Shown: in pieces, positions 25,980 through 35,527 of the stretch
Layout: the number at the start of each line of letters is the position of its first letter
How positions within the stretch are numbered: position 1 is the first letter of the stretch
NCBI GenBank assembly: GCA_002471665.1
Contig: DKQK01000025.1
Span: forward strand, 18,027 to 82,026
Source of the DNA: Gammaproteobacteria bacterium UBA7310
GTDB taxonomy: Bacteria; Pseudomonadota; Gammaproteobacteria; Pseudomonadales; Ketobacteraceae
Direction of reading: 5' to 3'
DNA length: 64,000 nt
Translations under genes and position numbers: made by a program
Notes under the pieces: generated by a model
Databases searched by the model: none
Told to the model about the DNA's origin: nothing
The model's input: only the letters and a program-made list of their open reading frames with translations

Positions 25980-27599
25980 CTAGGGGTTGTTTTTTCCTGC
26001 AATGGAGCCAGCCGCCACCCGGCCGGTCAGCACACACAACGAGAGAAAGGTGCCTTCCAGTGATCGCTTGCCGTTGGCTCCGCCACCACCGAAACCAGCC
26101 GCTTCACCCACCGCGTATAAATTGGTAATCGGTTCTCCGGCAATGTCCAGAACTCTGCAGTGACTGTCCGTCTGTAGACCGCCCATGCTCTTGCGACTGA
26201 TCATGAACTCACGTATTGCCACCAGCGGATAAGCATCGGGATCATCTATTTTCTGGTGCTTGAGGGTCCTGACCTTATCGCCCTTCCAGTGCCTCAGGTG
26301 TTCTATGCGCCGCAACTGATCGTCGTTATGAAACGCCGTACCCAGCTCGATCATTTGATCGTACTGCTGTACATCCCGAATCATGCCTTTTACGTCAACG
26401 GTAACATCCGGATCCATGGCATTCATCTTGGCACCCAGCTCCTCCAACGAATCGGCCGTAATTACGTCCAGACATTGATTCACAAGGTAATCGTAAAGGT
26501 TGTCATTGCCCAGCAGAATTTCTTTCAGGAATTTCACCGGCCGCCGGTATTTGAACGCTGTATTGTGTTCCGACCCGGATATGGAAATTTCCTTATGGGC
26601 AATCTTGCGGTTCATAACCTGCCAGGTGTAACCGTGGGGCAAATGGCTGATGCGCTGACACAGGCCGTGAGTATCGAAGCCGGTGATCAGAGGATGGGGG
26701 CCTACCCGCCGGCCCCGGGCATCCATCCACAAAGCCGACCTGGGAGGAATAAGACTCAATCCGTGTTCAGGCAGCCGGGGCTCTGGGTGGTGTATTCCGG
26801 CGGCATAATTCCACTGCCAGTCCAGATGGGTGACGCTGGCACCCACTTGCTCTGCTGCCGTGTGTAAGGTGCCATCGGCGTAGCGGTGTGATCCATTCAA
26901 TAATTTGGCAGGCGCTTTGCCCCAGGTGTCTGGCCAGTGTTGCCGTACTTTTTCCAGATTGCCGTTTATGCCTCCGCTGGCCACCACCACCACACCGGCC
27001 TTGATACTGAATGGCTCAGCGGTTTCTTCGTTTACCCCTTCAATACCGGTGATTTTCCGGTCCGTCGTCACCAGCCGTTCAACACGGTGGCGGAAGCTCA
27101 GATTCAGGTTTGCCCGGTTTTTGTGACTACGCAGTCTAGCCTCCAGCAAGCGCACCAGCTGCCAACCGGTTCCCCAGATTATGTGGTACCGCGGCACCGA
27201 ATTACCCGGCCTGAATTCGCCCCGTTCCACCCAGTTCACCGCGGGAAAGTAACCCACACCAAGAGACTTAAGCCACTGATAGACATCAGGATAATTACGA
27301 TAACAATAGGCTTCTGCCCAGTAGCGCGGCCAGTGATCCTCCGCCGAGAAATCCGCGATCGAGAGCCAGTCCCGGAACATCAGCTGCGGGCTATCTTTTA
27401 TTCCGTTCAAACGCTGCAGCGGCGTTCCGCACAAGGCCATACCGCCGAATGCCTCTTTCGCCAACCCCCCGAATGCCGACGCCTCATCCCGATCCACAAT
27501 CCACACCTGCCGACCCGTGTCCAATAACTCCAACCCGGCCACGATGCCGGCGATCCCCCCGCCCACGATCACTATATCGGTTTCAGCCGCCCCAGCCAT
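25980..27599 (-). CDS. FAD-dependent dehydrogenase (fumarate reductase / ketosteroid dehydrogenase-like)
   Basis: A 539-residue flavoprotein. The Rossmann motif IVIVGGGIAGIVAGLELLDTG begins near residue 9. VVVVASGGINGN follows in the middle, and the C-terminal FAD motif is LYAVGEAAGFGGGGANGKRSLEGTFLS. This pattern fits the FAD_binding_2 group (flavocytochrome c, 3-ketosteroid and related dehydrogenases). The family is annotated only as FAD-binding dehydrogenase and has no proven substrate that I know of. The ATG at 27599 has AGGAG six bases upstream. First gene of the three-gene minus-strand unit; the ThDP gene follows after 29 bases. Confidence 0.83.
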   Translation of the reverse strand: MAGAAETDIVIVGGGIAGIVAGLELLDTGRQVWIVDRDEASAFGGLAKEAFGGMALCGTPLQRLNGIKDSPQLMFRDWLSIADFSAEDHWPRYWAEAYCYRNYPDVYQWLKSLGVGYFPAVNWVERGEFRPGNSVPRYHIIWGTGWQLVRLLEARLRSHKNRANLNLSFRHRVERLVTTDRKITGIEGVNEETAEPFSIKAGVVVVASGGINGNLEKVRQHWPDTWGKAPAKLLNGSHRYADGTLHTAAEQVGASVTHLDWQWNYAAGIHHPEPRLPEHGLSLIPPRSALWMDARGRRVGPHPLITGFDTHGLCQRISHLPHGYTWQVMNRKIAHKEISISGSEHNTAFKYRRPVKFLKEILLGNDNLYDYLVNQCLDVITADSLEELGAKMNAMDPDVTVDVKGMIRDVQQYDQMIELGTAFHNDDQLRRIEHLRHWKGDKVRTLKHQKIDDPDAYPLVAIREFMISRKSMGGLQTDSHCRVLDIAGEPITNLYAVGEAAGFGGGGANGKRSLEGTFLSLCVLTGRVAAGSIAGKNNP

Positions 27600-27611
27600 G
27601 CTGCTCTCCTT

Positions 27612-27637
27612 TACCACCCATGCCTACCACCCATGCC
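27612..27637. repeat. tandem duplication of a 13-bp unit
   Basis: TACCACCCATGCC occurs twice in direct succession, immediately upstream of the FAD dehydrogenase ribosome site. The divergent spacer (27600-27890) also holds CAAAGCGT twice (27721 and 27742) and ATAGACAA twice (27814 and 27829), possible regulator sites. Confidence 0.8.
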
Positions 27638-27890
27638 TCTGGTTCATTACTCCCAGTCTATACCAGGCTCTGTATCCAGCACTGTCAGGTAGACGGCAAT
27701 TCCTCTTAAATCCCTTATATCAAAGCGTTAATAGAGGTATACAAAGCGTCACGAAGCGACGTTTGCCCGCAGCGTCCGCTTCTCGTAAAATGGGAAATTA
27801 ATGAAGGTGACTTATAGACAAATAACAGATAGACAATAAAACCAGCCGCACCCGGCACATCAGCGATTTTCTTTCAGAGGTTGAAACCCA

Positions 27891-29483
27891 ATGACTGCAC
27901 CCCAAGACATCCAAGAGCCTGGCCTAACCATAGCCTACAACCCAGCCACCGGGGAAGAAATCGGCCAGGTGCCCAACACCGACTTGAACAAATTACCTGA
28001 AATTTTTGCCCATGCCCGCGCAGCACAAAAAATCTGGGCTCGACGCTCTTTCAAAGAACGTGCCCGTGCCCTGCGCCTGATGCGAGATTACATTGTGGCA
28101 AACGCCGAAGAATTGTCGGAAGTGGTCAGTAAGAGCAACGGCAAAACCCTGGTGGATGCGCTGGCGACCGAAGTACTCCCTTGTACCCTGGCCTGTGACT
28201 GGTATGGCAAACACGCAGAGAAAGTCCTGAAAGAGAAAAAACTCCCCATCGACAGCCCCCTGTTTATCAATAAACGCACCGTCATTCAACGCAAACCACT
28301 GGGTGTTGTGGGCATCATCAGCCCCTGGAATTATCCACTGTCCATACCCTTTGGTGAAGTGATCATGGGGCTTATGGCGGGCAACGCCATTATCCTAAAA
28401 GTCGCGGCTGCAACTCCCCTGGTAGGTGAAGCCATCAACCGTATCGTTGAGGCAGGTCACCTGCCAAAAGGCTTGTTTCAGCAGATCGTGGGCTCCGGTG
28501 GTGCAGTGTCCCAGGCATTTTTTGACAACAGTATCGACAAGATCTTTTTCACCGGTTCTGTGCCCGTAGGCAAACAATTAATGGAGCAGGCGGCACAGAC
28601 ATTAACCCCCCTGTCACTGGAATTGGGTGGCAACGATCCCATGCTGGTGTTTGAAGATGCAGATCTGGAGCGCGCCGCCAACGGTGCGGCCTGGGCCGGA
28701 TTCCAGAATGCGGGCCAGTCGTGCGGTGGTGTTGAACGGGTTTATGTGCATGAATCCATCTACCAACCGTTCATGGATCTGATGCGTGAAAAAACCAAAG
28801 CCATGCGCCATGGTGTGGGTCAGTCATTTGATGTGGATATGGGATCGCTCACCACTCGTGGACAGCTGAACACCGTTGAACAGCATATGGAAGATGCGTT
28901 ACAGAAAGGGGCGAAGATTGAAGCTCAATCGCAGCCCGTTGGACCCCAGAATGGTTATTTTCACCCGGCCACACTGTTGTCCGGTACCACCAATGACATG
29001 TTGCTGGTCAACGACGAAACCTTTGGTCCGGTCATACCGGTGATGACGTTCGCCACGGAAGAAGAAGCCGTTGAACTTGCCAATGAATCACACCTGGCTC
29101 TCACCTCCTCAATCTGGACCCGCGACCTGGCCCGGGGCAAGCGCATTGCTGCCATGCTGGAATCCGGTGTCACCACCATCAACGACCACCTGTATACCCA
29201 CGGACTTTCAGAGATGCCCTGGGGCGGCTGGAAGCACTCCGGGCTAGGGCGTACCCACGGCCATGAAGGCTTGCTGGAAATGACTCATGCCAAAGCCATC
29301 AACTGGGACATACTGCCCATGAAACGCAATCTGTGGTGGTACCCTTTCGATGAAACCACCTACAACACATTGTTGAAAGCGCAACGCATGATGTACCCAC
29401 GGGATGCCAAAGAATTCATCGGCAGTGCATTGGGTGCCGCACCCCATCTGGTGAAGAAAATGATGACGCGCTGGAAGGTGTAG
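27891..29483 (+). CDS. aldehyde dehydrogenase family protein
   Basis: A 530-residue NAD(P)-dependent aldehyde dehydrogenase. Landmarks are GVVGIISPWNYPLSIPFGEV, FTGSVPVGKQLMEQA, the general-base Glu in LSLELGGNDPMLV, and the catalytic Cys in GFQNAGQSCGGVERVYV. ETFGPVIPVMTF and LTSSIWTRDLARG complete the fold. The usual KPSE before the cofactor site is KVAA. The last 40 residues extend past the core (about 490 residues) and may help substrate or membrane access, as in long-chain aldehyde enzymes. It is divergent from the FAD/ThDP/DHOD-like unit and may act in the same pathway. A strong terminator follows. Confidence 0.9.
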   Translation: MTAPQDIQEPGLTIAYNPATGEEIGQVPNTDLNKLPEIFAHARAAQKIWARRSFKERARALRLMRDYIVANAEELSEVVSKSNGKTLVDALATEVLPCTLACDWYGKHAEKVLKEKKLPIDSPLFINKRTVIQRKPLGVVGIISPWNYPLSIPFGEVIMGLMAGNAIILKVAAATPLVGEAINRIVEAGHLPKGLFQQIVGSGGAVSQAFFDNSIDKIFFTGSVPVGKQLMEQAAQTLTPLSLELGGNDPMLVFEDADLERAANGAAWAGFQNAGQSCGGVERVYVHESIYQPFMDLMREKTKAMRHGVGQSFDVDMGSLTTRGQLNTVEQHMEDALQKGAKIEAQSQPVGPQNGYFHPATLLSGTTNDMLLVNDETFGPVIPVMTFATEEEAVELANESHLALTSSIWTRDLARGKRIAAMLESGVTTINDHLYTHGLSEMPWGGWKHSGLGRTHGHEGLLEMTHAKAINWDILPMKRNLWWYPFDETTYNTLLKAQRMMYPRDAKEFIGSALGAAPHLVKKMMTRWKV

Positions 29484-29512
29484 CCGCTTCGCAATCAGAC
29501 GCCGAGGCAAAC

Positions 29513-29549
29513 AACCAAAAAGGCCCGAAACATTCGGGCCTTTTTGGTT
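29513..29549. terminator. bidirectional intrinsic terminator between convergent genes
   Basis: A perfect 17-bp stem: AACCAAAAAGGCCCGAA (29513-29529) with its complement at 29533-29549 and a three-base loop. A and T runs flank it on either strand. It serves the aldehyde dehydrogenase gene and the convergent amidase gene. Confidence 0.92.
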
Positions 29550-29572
29550 TGCAACGGGTCGCAAAAACGCGT

Positions 29573-31048
29573 TCAGTAGTTGGGTGGGCTATGAAATACA
29601 AAGCCCGCTTTTTCCAGACATTTGGCAAAACGGATGGTGGTTTTATCCTGATAGGCTCCACCGATGATCTGAACATTAACCGGCAAGCCGTCTTTCGTTA
29701 TCCCCACCGGCGCACTGGTTGCAGGCAATCCCAATACGGTGGCCGGTGCAATCCACATAAACATATCGGTATAGTTTCTTGGCTTGCCATCAACCGGGAT
29801 CTTGCGCATGAAGATCTCCTGCTGTTGCTGGTGGCGGAACGAAGTGGTCATGTTGTTGGGACACAGCACCACATCGTATTCCTCGAAAACACGCTGGAAC
29901 TTCTCCCGCAATCGATTGCGTCTTTCATTGAAACGCAACCAGTCCACATGGGACTGACTGGCCCCAATCAGATAATTTTCAAACAGCTTGGGCAACTCAA
30001 AACGCGCCGCCAATTTTTGCAGAATCGGCGCGGCAAATCCCATGGCAGTTCGCTCCAGCTTTTTATGGGACGCACCCAGCACCCCCCCTAACAAGTTGAG
30101 ATAGGTGGGATAGAAGGTTTCCAGATTCATATTCAACGGGGACCCGGTAGTAACGGTTACCCCCTGGTCTTGCAGCTTAAGTTTCAATTCATCATAGACC
30201 GCCCGCATATCACTGGCGATTGGGCAGAGCGGATCATCAAACCAGAATAAAACCCGGAAATCCTGCAACTTACGCGGTTTCGGTGCCGGCAACTTTAAGT
30301 GCCAGCCAGGTTGCATCAAGGGTGAAGGCCCACCCACCACGTCCAGCAACAACTGCAAATCATCGGCACTACGGGCCATGGGCCCTGCAACCGCCAGATC
30401 CGTCTCGCTCACCACCCCGGGCGGGCCTGGAATATGGCCGCGCAGAGAAACGATACCATGGGTTGTTTTGTGCCCGAACACCCCACAAAAATGGGCCGGC
30501 GTTCTGATGGAGCCGCCAATATCCGAGCCCAACTCAATGGACGTAAATCCTGCTGCCAGGGCCGCAGCCGCACCACCGGAGGAACCACCTGGTGTGCATT
30601 GCGTATTCCATGGATTGTTGGTGGTGCCATAAACCTTGTTATAACTTTGCAGATCCGAAGCAAACAGCGGCACATTGGTTTTGCCAAAGATGATGGCTCC
30701 TGCCGCTTCCAAGTGGCTTACAGCGACCGCATTCTTCTTCGGCAGGTGATCCTTCAGTGCCGGCGCACCGGCCACACAGGGCATACCAACCACCTCATAA
30801 GTATCCTTAACCGTCATCGGCAGACCATGCAGCACACCCCAGCTTTTACCCTCTGCGCGCGCCTTGTCAGCGGCATCGGCCCGGGCCCGGGCCGCAGAGT
30901 AGTCAGTGGCCACCACGGCATTCAGCTGTGGATTCAGGTGCTCGATACGTTTGATGTAGTAATCGAGCAATGCCCGGCTGCTCAGCTTGCCCCCGGCCAT
31001 TTCCTGGAGTAGTTGTTTGGCACTGTAATAGGCCCACTCTGTCGTCAC
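29573..31048 (-). CDS. amidase signature-family hydrolase
   Basis: A 491-residue amidase. The Ser-cisSer-Lys triad is present: Lys in MTVKDTYEV, the cis-Ser in GGSSGGAAAALAAG, and the nucleophile Ser in GSDIGGSIRTPAHFCG. The order and spacing match the amidase signature family. There is no GatB/GatC context, so it is a stand-alone amidase rather than the GatA subunit. Its natural substrate could be an amide from a catabolic route or a lipid amide; this is not shown. It ends at the shared terminator with the aldehyde dehydrogenase gene. The 99 bases before its start hold no further gene. Confidence 0.9.
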   Translation of the reverse strand: MTTEWAYYSAKQLLQEMAGGKLSSRALLDYYIKRIEHLNPQLNAVVATDYSAARARADAADKARAEGKSWGVLHGLPMTVKDTYEVVGMPCVAGAPALKDHLPKKNAVAVSHLEAAGAIIFGKTNVPLFASDLQSYNKVYGTTNNPWNTQCTPGGSSGGAAAALAAGFTSIELGSDIGGSIRTPAHFCGVFGHKTTHGIVSLRGHIPGPPGVVSETDLAVAGPMARSADDLQLLLDVVGGPSPLMQPGWHLKLPAPKPRKLQDFRVLFWFDDPLCPIASDMRAVYDELKLKLQDQGVTVTTGSPLNMNLETFYPTYLNLLGGVLGASHKKLERTAMGFAAPILQKLAARFELPKLFENYLIGASQSHVDWLRFNERRNRLREKFQRVFEEYDVVLCPNNMTTSFRHQQQQEIFMRKIPVDGKPRNYTDMFMWIAPATVLGLPATSAPVGITKDGLPVNVQIIGGAYQDKTTIRFAKCLEKAGFVFHSPPNY

Positions 31049-31147
31049 AAAAGCATCCCCATGTTGACTGTAAACTCTGAATAAATGGTTACCGGGAGGT
31101 TACCTTACCCCTGATTAAATTCCCAGCCCATACCGCGGGCATTCAAT

Positions 31148-31903
31148 TCAATCGGAATACACTTTTTTACTGCCCGGGCGCCGATGCCGCACAAACATGG
31201 CCAACTCCCAAGGCCGCATCGCCACCACCATGCTGGTACCAAACCGCTCCGACAGCGGTTTGGCCAGATCCTCTTGGTGGAGGCGACGAAAATCCACCGC
31301 CAGGCGTTCGAGCTTCTGCTGCATCACTGAATTGGAAGATTTGGCGAGCATACCCGTGACAAACAAGCGAATCTCGCCGGGCCCGTTAAAACGGCTCTTA
31401 AAAAAATCCTGTTGTACCTGGCTTTCAAAGAAGCGCTGAATTGGGCCGTTCCGGTGCCACTGAAAATCCGCCGTGACCAACGGCTTGATCCGGTTACCGG
31501 GCATCAGATCGATCAACTTCATGCGATCCAGTTTTGCCAAACATTGAATCAACTCCGTTTCAGTGAACTCGTAAGCCGCAAGAATCTCCTGGTACGACCA
31601 TTTATTGACGGCGGACACAGCCACGATCAATAGTCGTTCATCCACGACCAGTTGCTCTTCCTGCTCCAGGGTGAGTTGACTGATGTGCCTGCCCTGCTCC
31701 ACCCTGCGTGCCAGATCAGAGATTTCCACACCTGCCATTTCACATACACTATCCAGTCGCTTCAGGGAAAACTGTTTCTCGGAAAACAGCCGTTTGACAC
31801 TGGCCAGAGACATGTCCAGATGTTCCGCCACCTGTCGGTAGGTAATGGATTGCTCTTTTAACACCTGTTTTAAGGCATCAATCAACGCCGTTGTCTGCGC
31901 CAT
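31148..31903 (-). CDS. helix-turn-helix transcriptional regulator
   Basis: A 251-residue protein with an Xre-type HTH at residues about 5-65 (LKEQSITYRQVAEHLDMSLASVKRLF). A longer region follows that includes a likely winged or HTH-like segment (about 85-140) and an effector part with no named domain. The ATG at 31903 is preferred to an upstream in-frame start that would overlap the ABC exporter gene; it lies five bases after the exporter stop, so the two genes are cotranscribed. I infer that it regulates the exporter or a linked stress response. Confidence 0.8.
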   Translation of the reverse strand: MAQTTALIDALKQVLKEQSITYRQVAEHLDMSLASVKRLFSEKQFSLKRLDSVCEMAGVEISDLARRVEQGRHISQLTLEQEEQLVVDERLLIVAVSAVNKWSYQEILAAYEFTETELIQCLAKLDRMKLIDLMPGNRIKPLVTADFQWHRNGPIQRFFESQVQQDFFKSRFNGPGEIRLFVTGMLAKSSNSVMQQKLERLAVDFRRLHQEDLAKPLSERFGTSMVVAMRPWELAMFVRHRRPGSKKVYSD

Positions 31904-31908
31904 GTCAG

Positions 31909-33696
31909 CTAGCCTCTGTCCGATTGCATCTGTACCTGCCACATTTCTTTGTAACGACCGGATTGCTCCAACAATTGACGGTGGCTGCCACGCTCCACAA
32001 TGCGGCCCTCCTCCAAAACGATGATTTCATCACAATCCACCACCGTGGACAGACGATGGGCGATCACCAAAGTGGTATGGTTACGCGCTATGGTTTGCAA
32101 CGACTGGTTGATTGCCTGTTCCGTATGCGAATCCAGCGAAGAAGTGGCCTCGTCAAACAAAAAAATGCGTGGCCCTTTCAATAAAGCCCTGGCGATGGCG
32201 ATGCGCTGCTTTTCGCCACCAGACACTTTCAAACCTCTCTCGCCCACCAGCGTATCGTAGCCTTTCGGTAATTTGCTGATGAACTCCGTCAGCATGGCAT
32301 GCTCGGAAGCAGCAAGAATCGCCTGTTCACTGGCATCAGGCCGGCCATAGCGGACGTTTTCCCGCAGGGTATCATTAAACAATACGGTATCCTGAGGCAC
32401 CACGCCAATGGCCGCGCGCAAACTATCCTGGGTAAGTTTCTGTATCTTATGACCGCCAATAGAAATACTACCCTCATTGACTTCATAGAACCGAAACAAC
32501 AAACGGGCGATGGTGGATTTTCCCGCCCCGCTGGGACCGACGATCGCGACTTTCTTACCCGCCGGAACCCGGAATGAAACATGACGCAGAATCGGCCGTT
32601 CAGGATGGTAAGCAAAACTCACGTTATCAAACTCAATGCCATCGGCAGCAGCAGGCAATTGCTCGGCATCCGCCCTATCGTTTATTGCAGGGGTCAACTC
32701 CAGAATCGCAAACATACCCTCCACATCAGCAAGAGCGCGCTTCATTTCTCTGTACACAAACCCCAGGGCGTTAAGCGGTATAAACACCTGGATCATGAGT
32801 GCATTGATCATCGCCAGATCACCCAAAGTCATGATGCTATCTTTGACCTGGCCTGCTGCAATCAACATCATCACGGCGATGCTGGCGGCAATGATCAGCG
32901 CCTGACCAGAATTCAACGCCGCCAAGCTCAAATGGTTTTTGACCTTGGCCTGCTCACGCTCCAGCAAATTTCCGGCATAAAGTCGGGCTTCATAGTGTTC
33001 GTTATTAAAATATTTGACGGTTTCATAGTTGAGCAGGCTATCGATGGCTCGGGTATTGGCCTTGCTGTCTTTCAAATTAGCGTCACGTACATAGGCGGTG
33101 CGCCAGTTGGTCACCACCACAGAAAACAAAATATACACCACGACTGCAAACAACGTAATCCAGACGAACACCAGATCGAACTGCACAGCAAATACAGCGA
33201 TCACCAACGCCACCTCAACCAGGATTGGCACCACACTGAACACCAGTGAACGCAGTAAAAACGAGACCCCACTGGTACCACGTTCAATATCCCGGGACAG
33301 GCCACCGGTTTTGCGGCTGAGATGGTATTCCAGATCCAGGCGATGCAGGTGTTCGAATACCGTCAGACCCAAGCGCGACAGGGTGCGCTCCGCCACACGC
33401 CCAAAGACAGCATCACGCAGCTCGCCAAATGCCACACTGCTGAAGCGTAACAGCCCGTAGGCCACCACCATGGTAACCGGTACCGCAATGGCCTGCGTTG
33501 CCAGCGATTGATCGAGGGAATCCACAATGTGCTTGAGTGAAACCGGCACCCCCACGTTGGCAATTTTGGCCAGCACCAACAGGCTTAAAGCCAGACCGAC
33601 CCGAACACGAAACTGCCAAAGGTAAGGCAACAATTTGCCCAGTACAGCCCAATCCACATCGCCACGCTGTACATTACCGTACATATTGTCATGCAT
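31909..33696 (-). CDS. ATM1/HMT1-like ABC exporter (fused permease-ATPase)
   Basis: A 595-residue half-transporter: a six-helix membrane domain (about 20-310) joined to an ATPase. Walker A is VGPSGAGKSTIARL, the signature is VSGGEKQRIAIARALL and Walker B is IFLFDEATSSLD. The stretch around LLNYETVKYFNNEHYEA is the mark of the ABCB6/ABCB7/Atm1 group, which export glutathione-linked persulfides, iron-sulfur precursors or metal conjugates. Bacterial Atm1-type exporters protect against heavy metals. It shares a transcript with the HTH gene after it, and is divergent from the amidotransferase gene. Confidence 0.9.
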   Translation of the reverse strand: MHDNMYGNVQRGDVDWAVLGKLLPYLWQFRVRVGLALSLLVLAKIANVGVPVSLKHIVDSLDQSLATQAIAVPVTMVVAYGLLRFSSVAFGELRDAVFGRVAERTLSRLGLTVFEHLHRLDLEYHLSRKTGGLSRDIERGTSGVSFLLRSLVFSVVPILVEVALVIAVFAVQFDLVFVWITLFAVVVYILFSVVVTNWRTAYVRDANLKDSKANTRAIDSLLNYETVKYFNNEHYEARLYAGNLLEREQAKVKNHLSLAALNSGQALIIAASIAVMMLIAAGQVKDSIMTLGDLAMINALMIQVFIPLNALGFVYREMKRALADVEGMFAILELTPAINDRADAEQLPAAADGIEFDNVSFAYHPERPILRHVSFRVPAGKKVAIVGPSGAGKSTIARLLFRFYEVNEGSISIGGHKIQKLTQDSLRAAIGVVPQDTVLFNDTLRENVRYGRPDASEQAILAASEHAMLTEFISKLPKGYDTLVGERGLKVSGGEKQRIAIARALLKGPRIFLFDEATSSLDSHTEQAINQSLQTIARNHTTLVIAHRLSTVVDCDEIIVLEEGRIVERGSHRQLLEQSGRYKEMWQVQMQSDRG

Positions 33697-33778
33697 ACGC
33701 TAACCTTGGTTTCCCCAAACAGAGTTTTCTTGCTATAAAATCCGAAACAACATTGCTTCAGTATGGAATGTAATCCCA

Positions 33779-34486
33779 ATGAGCTCCAGAATCGGTATTA
33801 TCAAAACCGGCACCACACACCCCCGCCTACGCAGCATCTTTGGAGACTTCGAAACCTGGTTCCAGGATTCCGTGGGCCACGCGCACTTTACTACATACGA
33901 CGTGGCGGGTGGAGTAAAGCCTCCACCAACCGACGCCTGCGATGGTTTTATTGTTACCGGCTCCCCTGCCATGGTGACCGAAAAAGCGCCCTGGAGTGAA
34001 AATCTGAAACCATGGTTAATGCAGATGGTAGAACAGGAGCGCCCTGTGCTGGCAGTATGCTATGGCCACCAATTGTTGGCAGAGGCACTGGGGGGAGAAG
34101 CCGGCTGGCACCCCAAGGGGCGTGAAATCGGTACAGTAGCCATAAATCTTACCCAGGCAGGTAAAGAAGACCTGCTGTTAAGTGCGTTGCCCGCAACATT
34201 CAGCGCCCAGGTCACCCATGCTCAAAGCGCCTTGAAACTACCACCGGGCGCAACCCTGCTGGCCAGCAATCAGTATGAACCCCATCAAGCCTATCGGGTG
34301 GGCAGCCGTGCCTGGAGCGTCCAGTTTCATCCGGAATTCACCGCCGACATCATGCGTGGCTATATCTTTGAAGCGTACGAAAAGCTGATGGCGGCCCAAA
34401 TACCGGTTAAAGGCCTGCTGGCTGCGGTGGATCATGCTGACGCCAATCACCATCTGGTTCAACGCTTTGTGGACCTGTGTGACTAG
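33779..34486 (+). CDS. class I glutamine amidotransferase domain protein
   Basis: A 235-residue single-domain protein of the GuaA-like type 1 amidotransferase family. The triad is visible: Cys in AVCYGHQLLAEALGG, and His and Glu in VQFHPEF. GFIVTGSPAMVTEKAPW is the substrate-side loop. It lacks a GMP synthase ATP-pyrophosphatase domain, so it is one of the stand-alone homologues that may act as a gamma-glutamyl hydrolase or work with an unknown partner. It ends seven bases from the convergent nfi stop. Confidence 0.85.
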   Translation: MSSRIGIIKTGTTHPRLRSIFGDFETWFQDSVGHAHFTTYDVAGGVKPPPTDACDGFIVTGSPAMVTEKAPWSENLKPWLMQMVEQERPVLAVCYGHQLLAEALGGEAGWHPKGREIGTVAINLTQAGKEDLLLSALPATFSAQVTHAQSALKLPPGATLLASNQYEPHQAYRVGSRAWSVQFHPEFTADIMRGYIFEAYEKLMAAQIPVKGLLAAVDHADANHHLVQRFVDLCD

Positions 34487-34492
34487 ACGCCG

Positions 34493-35158
34493 TTACCCGA
34501 CGTATTGATTATGGGAGGCCAGGTTATGGGCGTAACGGGTGGTTTCCGGCAACTTGTAACGGGAAACGCATCGCATCGCCCAATCCACCGATGACGCAAG
34601 ACTGATGCGGTGTCCGGGTGAGATAAAAATGGGCTTCACGCCCTGCCGGCTGCGCACCACCGCCCCGATGGTGTCACCCTTGTCCTGCAACGGCGTCCAG
34701 GCGCCTTTTTTATCCGCAGGTTCCTCATAGGTGCCCACTAACCGGGTCTTGCCGACGCCAATGGCCGGTTTATCCAGCCACAATCCCAGATGACAGGCAA
34801 TACCAAAGCGGCGCGGGTGAGCAATTCCCTGACCGTCGCACAACAACAAATCCGGTGTTATCCGCAACTGTTCATAGGCTTTCAATATGGCGGGCATTTC
34901 ACGAAAAGAAAGCAAACCGGGAATATACGGATAGGATGTGGGGAGTTTAACGAGGGCGGAATCGATGGGTTTCAGTTCAGGATAACGCAGTACCACAATG
35001 GCTGCCCGGGTGATGCGGTTCTGATCCTCAAAACCCACATCCACACCCGCCACCGTGGTTATCTCGCCGAAGCAATCATCAGTGATGATCCGACCCCGCC
35101 AGCGCTGCTGCAGGGCAATGGCGTCTTTAGGCGATAAATCCCAGGCGTGATGCTGCAT
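34493..35158 (-). CDS. nfi: endonuclease V (deoxyinosine 3' endonuclease)
   Basis: A 221-residue DNA repair nuclease that nicks DNA one base 3' of deoxyinosine, and can act on inosine RNA in related enzymes. All expected residues are present: Asp40 in VAGVD, Glu87 in LSFREMPA, Asp108 in CDGQGIAHPRRFG and His183 in SPGHRISL. The strand-separating PYIP wedge is at 77-80. This is the working member of the pair in this window; compare the degenerate relative at 1990-2709. Confidence 0.95.
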   Translation of the reverse strand: MQHHAWDLSPKDAIALQQRWRGRIITDDCFGEITTVAGVDVGFEDQNRITRAAIVVLRYPELKPIDSALVKLPTSYPYIPGLLSFREMPAILKAYEQLRITPDLLLCDGQGIAHPRRFGIACHLGLWLDKPAIGVGKTRLVGTYEEPADKKGAWTPLQDKGDTIGAVVRSRQGVKPIFISPGHRISLASSVDWAMRCVSRYKLPETTRYAHNLASHNQYVG

Positions 35159-35190
35159 GTTACCTCCTTCACCTATCTGCGGCCCGTTAA

Positions 35191-35211
35191 CCGATACCCG
35201 ATACCCGATAT
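35191..35211. repeat. 7-bp tandem repeat upstream of nfi
   Basis: CCGATAC is present twice and then as CCGATAT, three units in a row, between the nfi start and the tRNA-Glu terminator. Confidence 0.7.
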
Positions 35212-35229
35212 CAGAGTATCGCGCACAAA

Positions 35230-35255
35230 AAAAAGCAGGCCTAAGCCTGCTTTTT
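35230..35255 (-). terminator. intrinsic terminator after tRNA-Glu
   Basis: AAAAAGCAGGC (35230-35240) is complementary to GCCTGCTTTTT (35245-35255) across a four-base loop. It lies just past the 3' end of the minus-strand tRNA-Glu and could also work on the plus strand. Confidence 0.85.
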
Positions 35256-35264
35256 ATCGAATAG

Positions 35265-35340
35265 TGGCGTCCCCTAGGGGACTCGAACCCCTGTTACCGC
35301 CGTGAAAGGGCGGTGTCCTAGGCCACTAGACGAAGGGGAC
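35265..35340 (-). tRNA. tRNA-Glu (TTC anticodon)
   Basis: On the minus strand the acceptor GTCCCCT (35340-35334) pairs with AGGGGAC (35275-35269), followed by a G discriminator and an encoded CCA. TCGTCTAGTGGCCTAGGA is the D-arm region, CCTTTCACG carries the TTC anticodon, and GTTCGAGTC is the T-loop. Length 76 nt. Confidence 0.96.
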
Positions 35341-35527
35341 GCAAACAACACTTCGTCGTGTGTTGAGGCGCGCATTTTATGGACGAACCCTAACCTCGTC
35401 AAGCAATTTTTTCCAATTAATTCATAATCCTCTGCCGAATCAAACAGCTGCACAGTGTGGGTGGATCATTCGCATTTCGGTACGCACTTCGCTAGCATGC
35501 TGGAACCAGAAACGAGGAATAACAAGA

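Noticed and set aside
29549..30091. 180-codon plus-strand frame opposite the amidase gene
   Set aside because: The amidase triad on the minus strand is complete; this frame begins inside the terminator.
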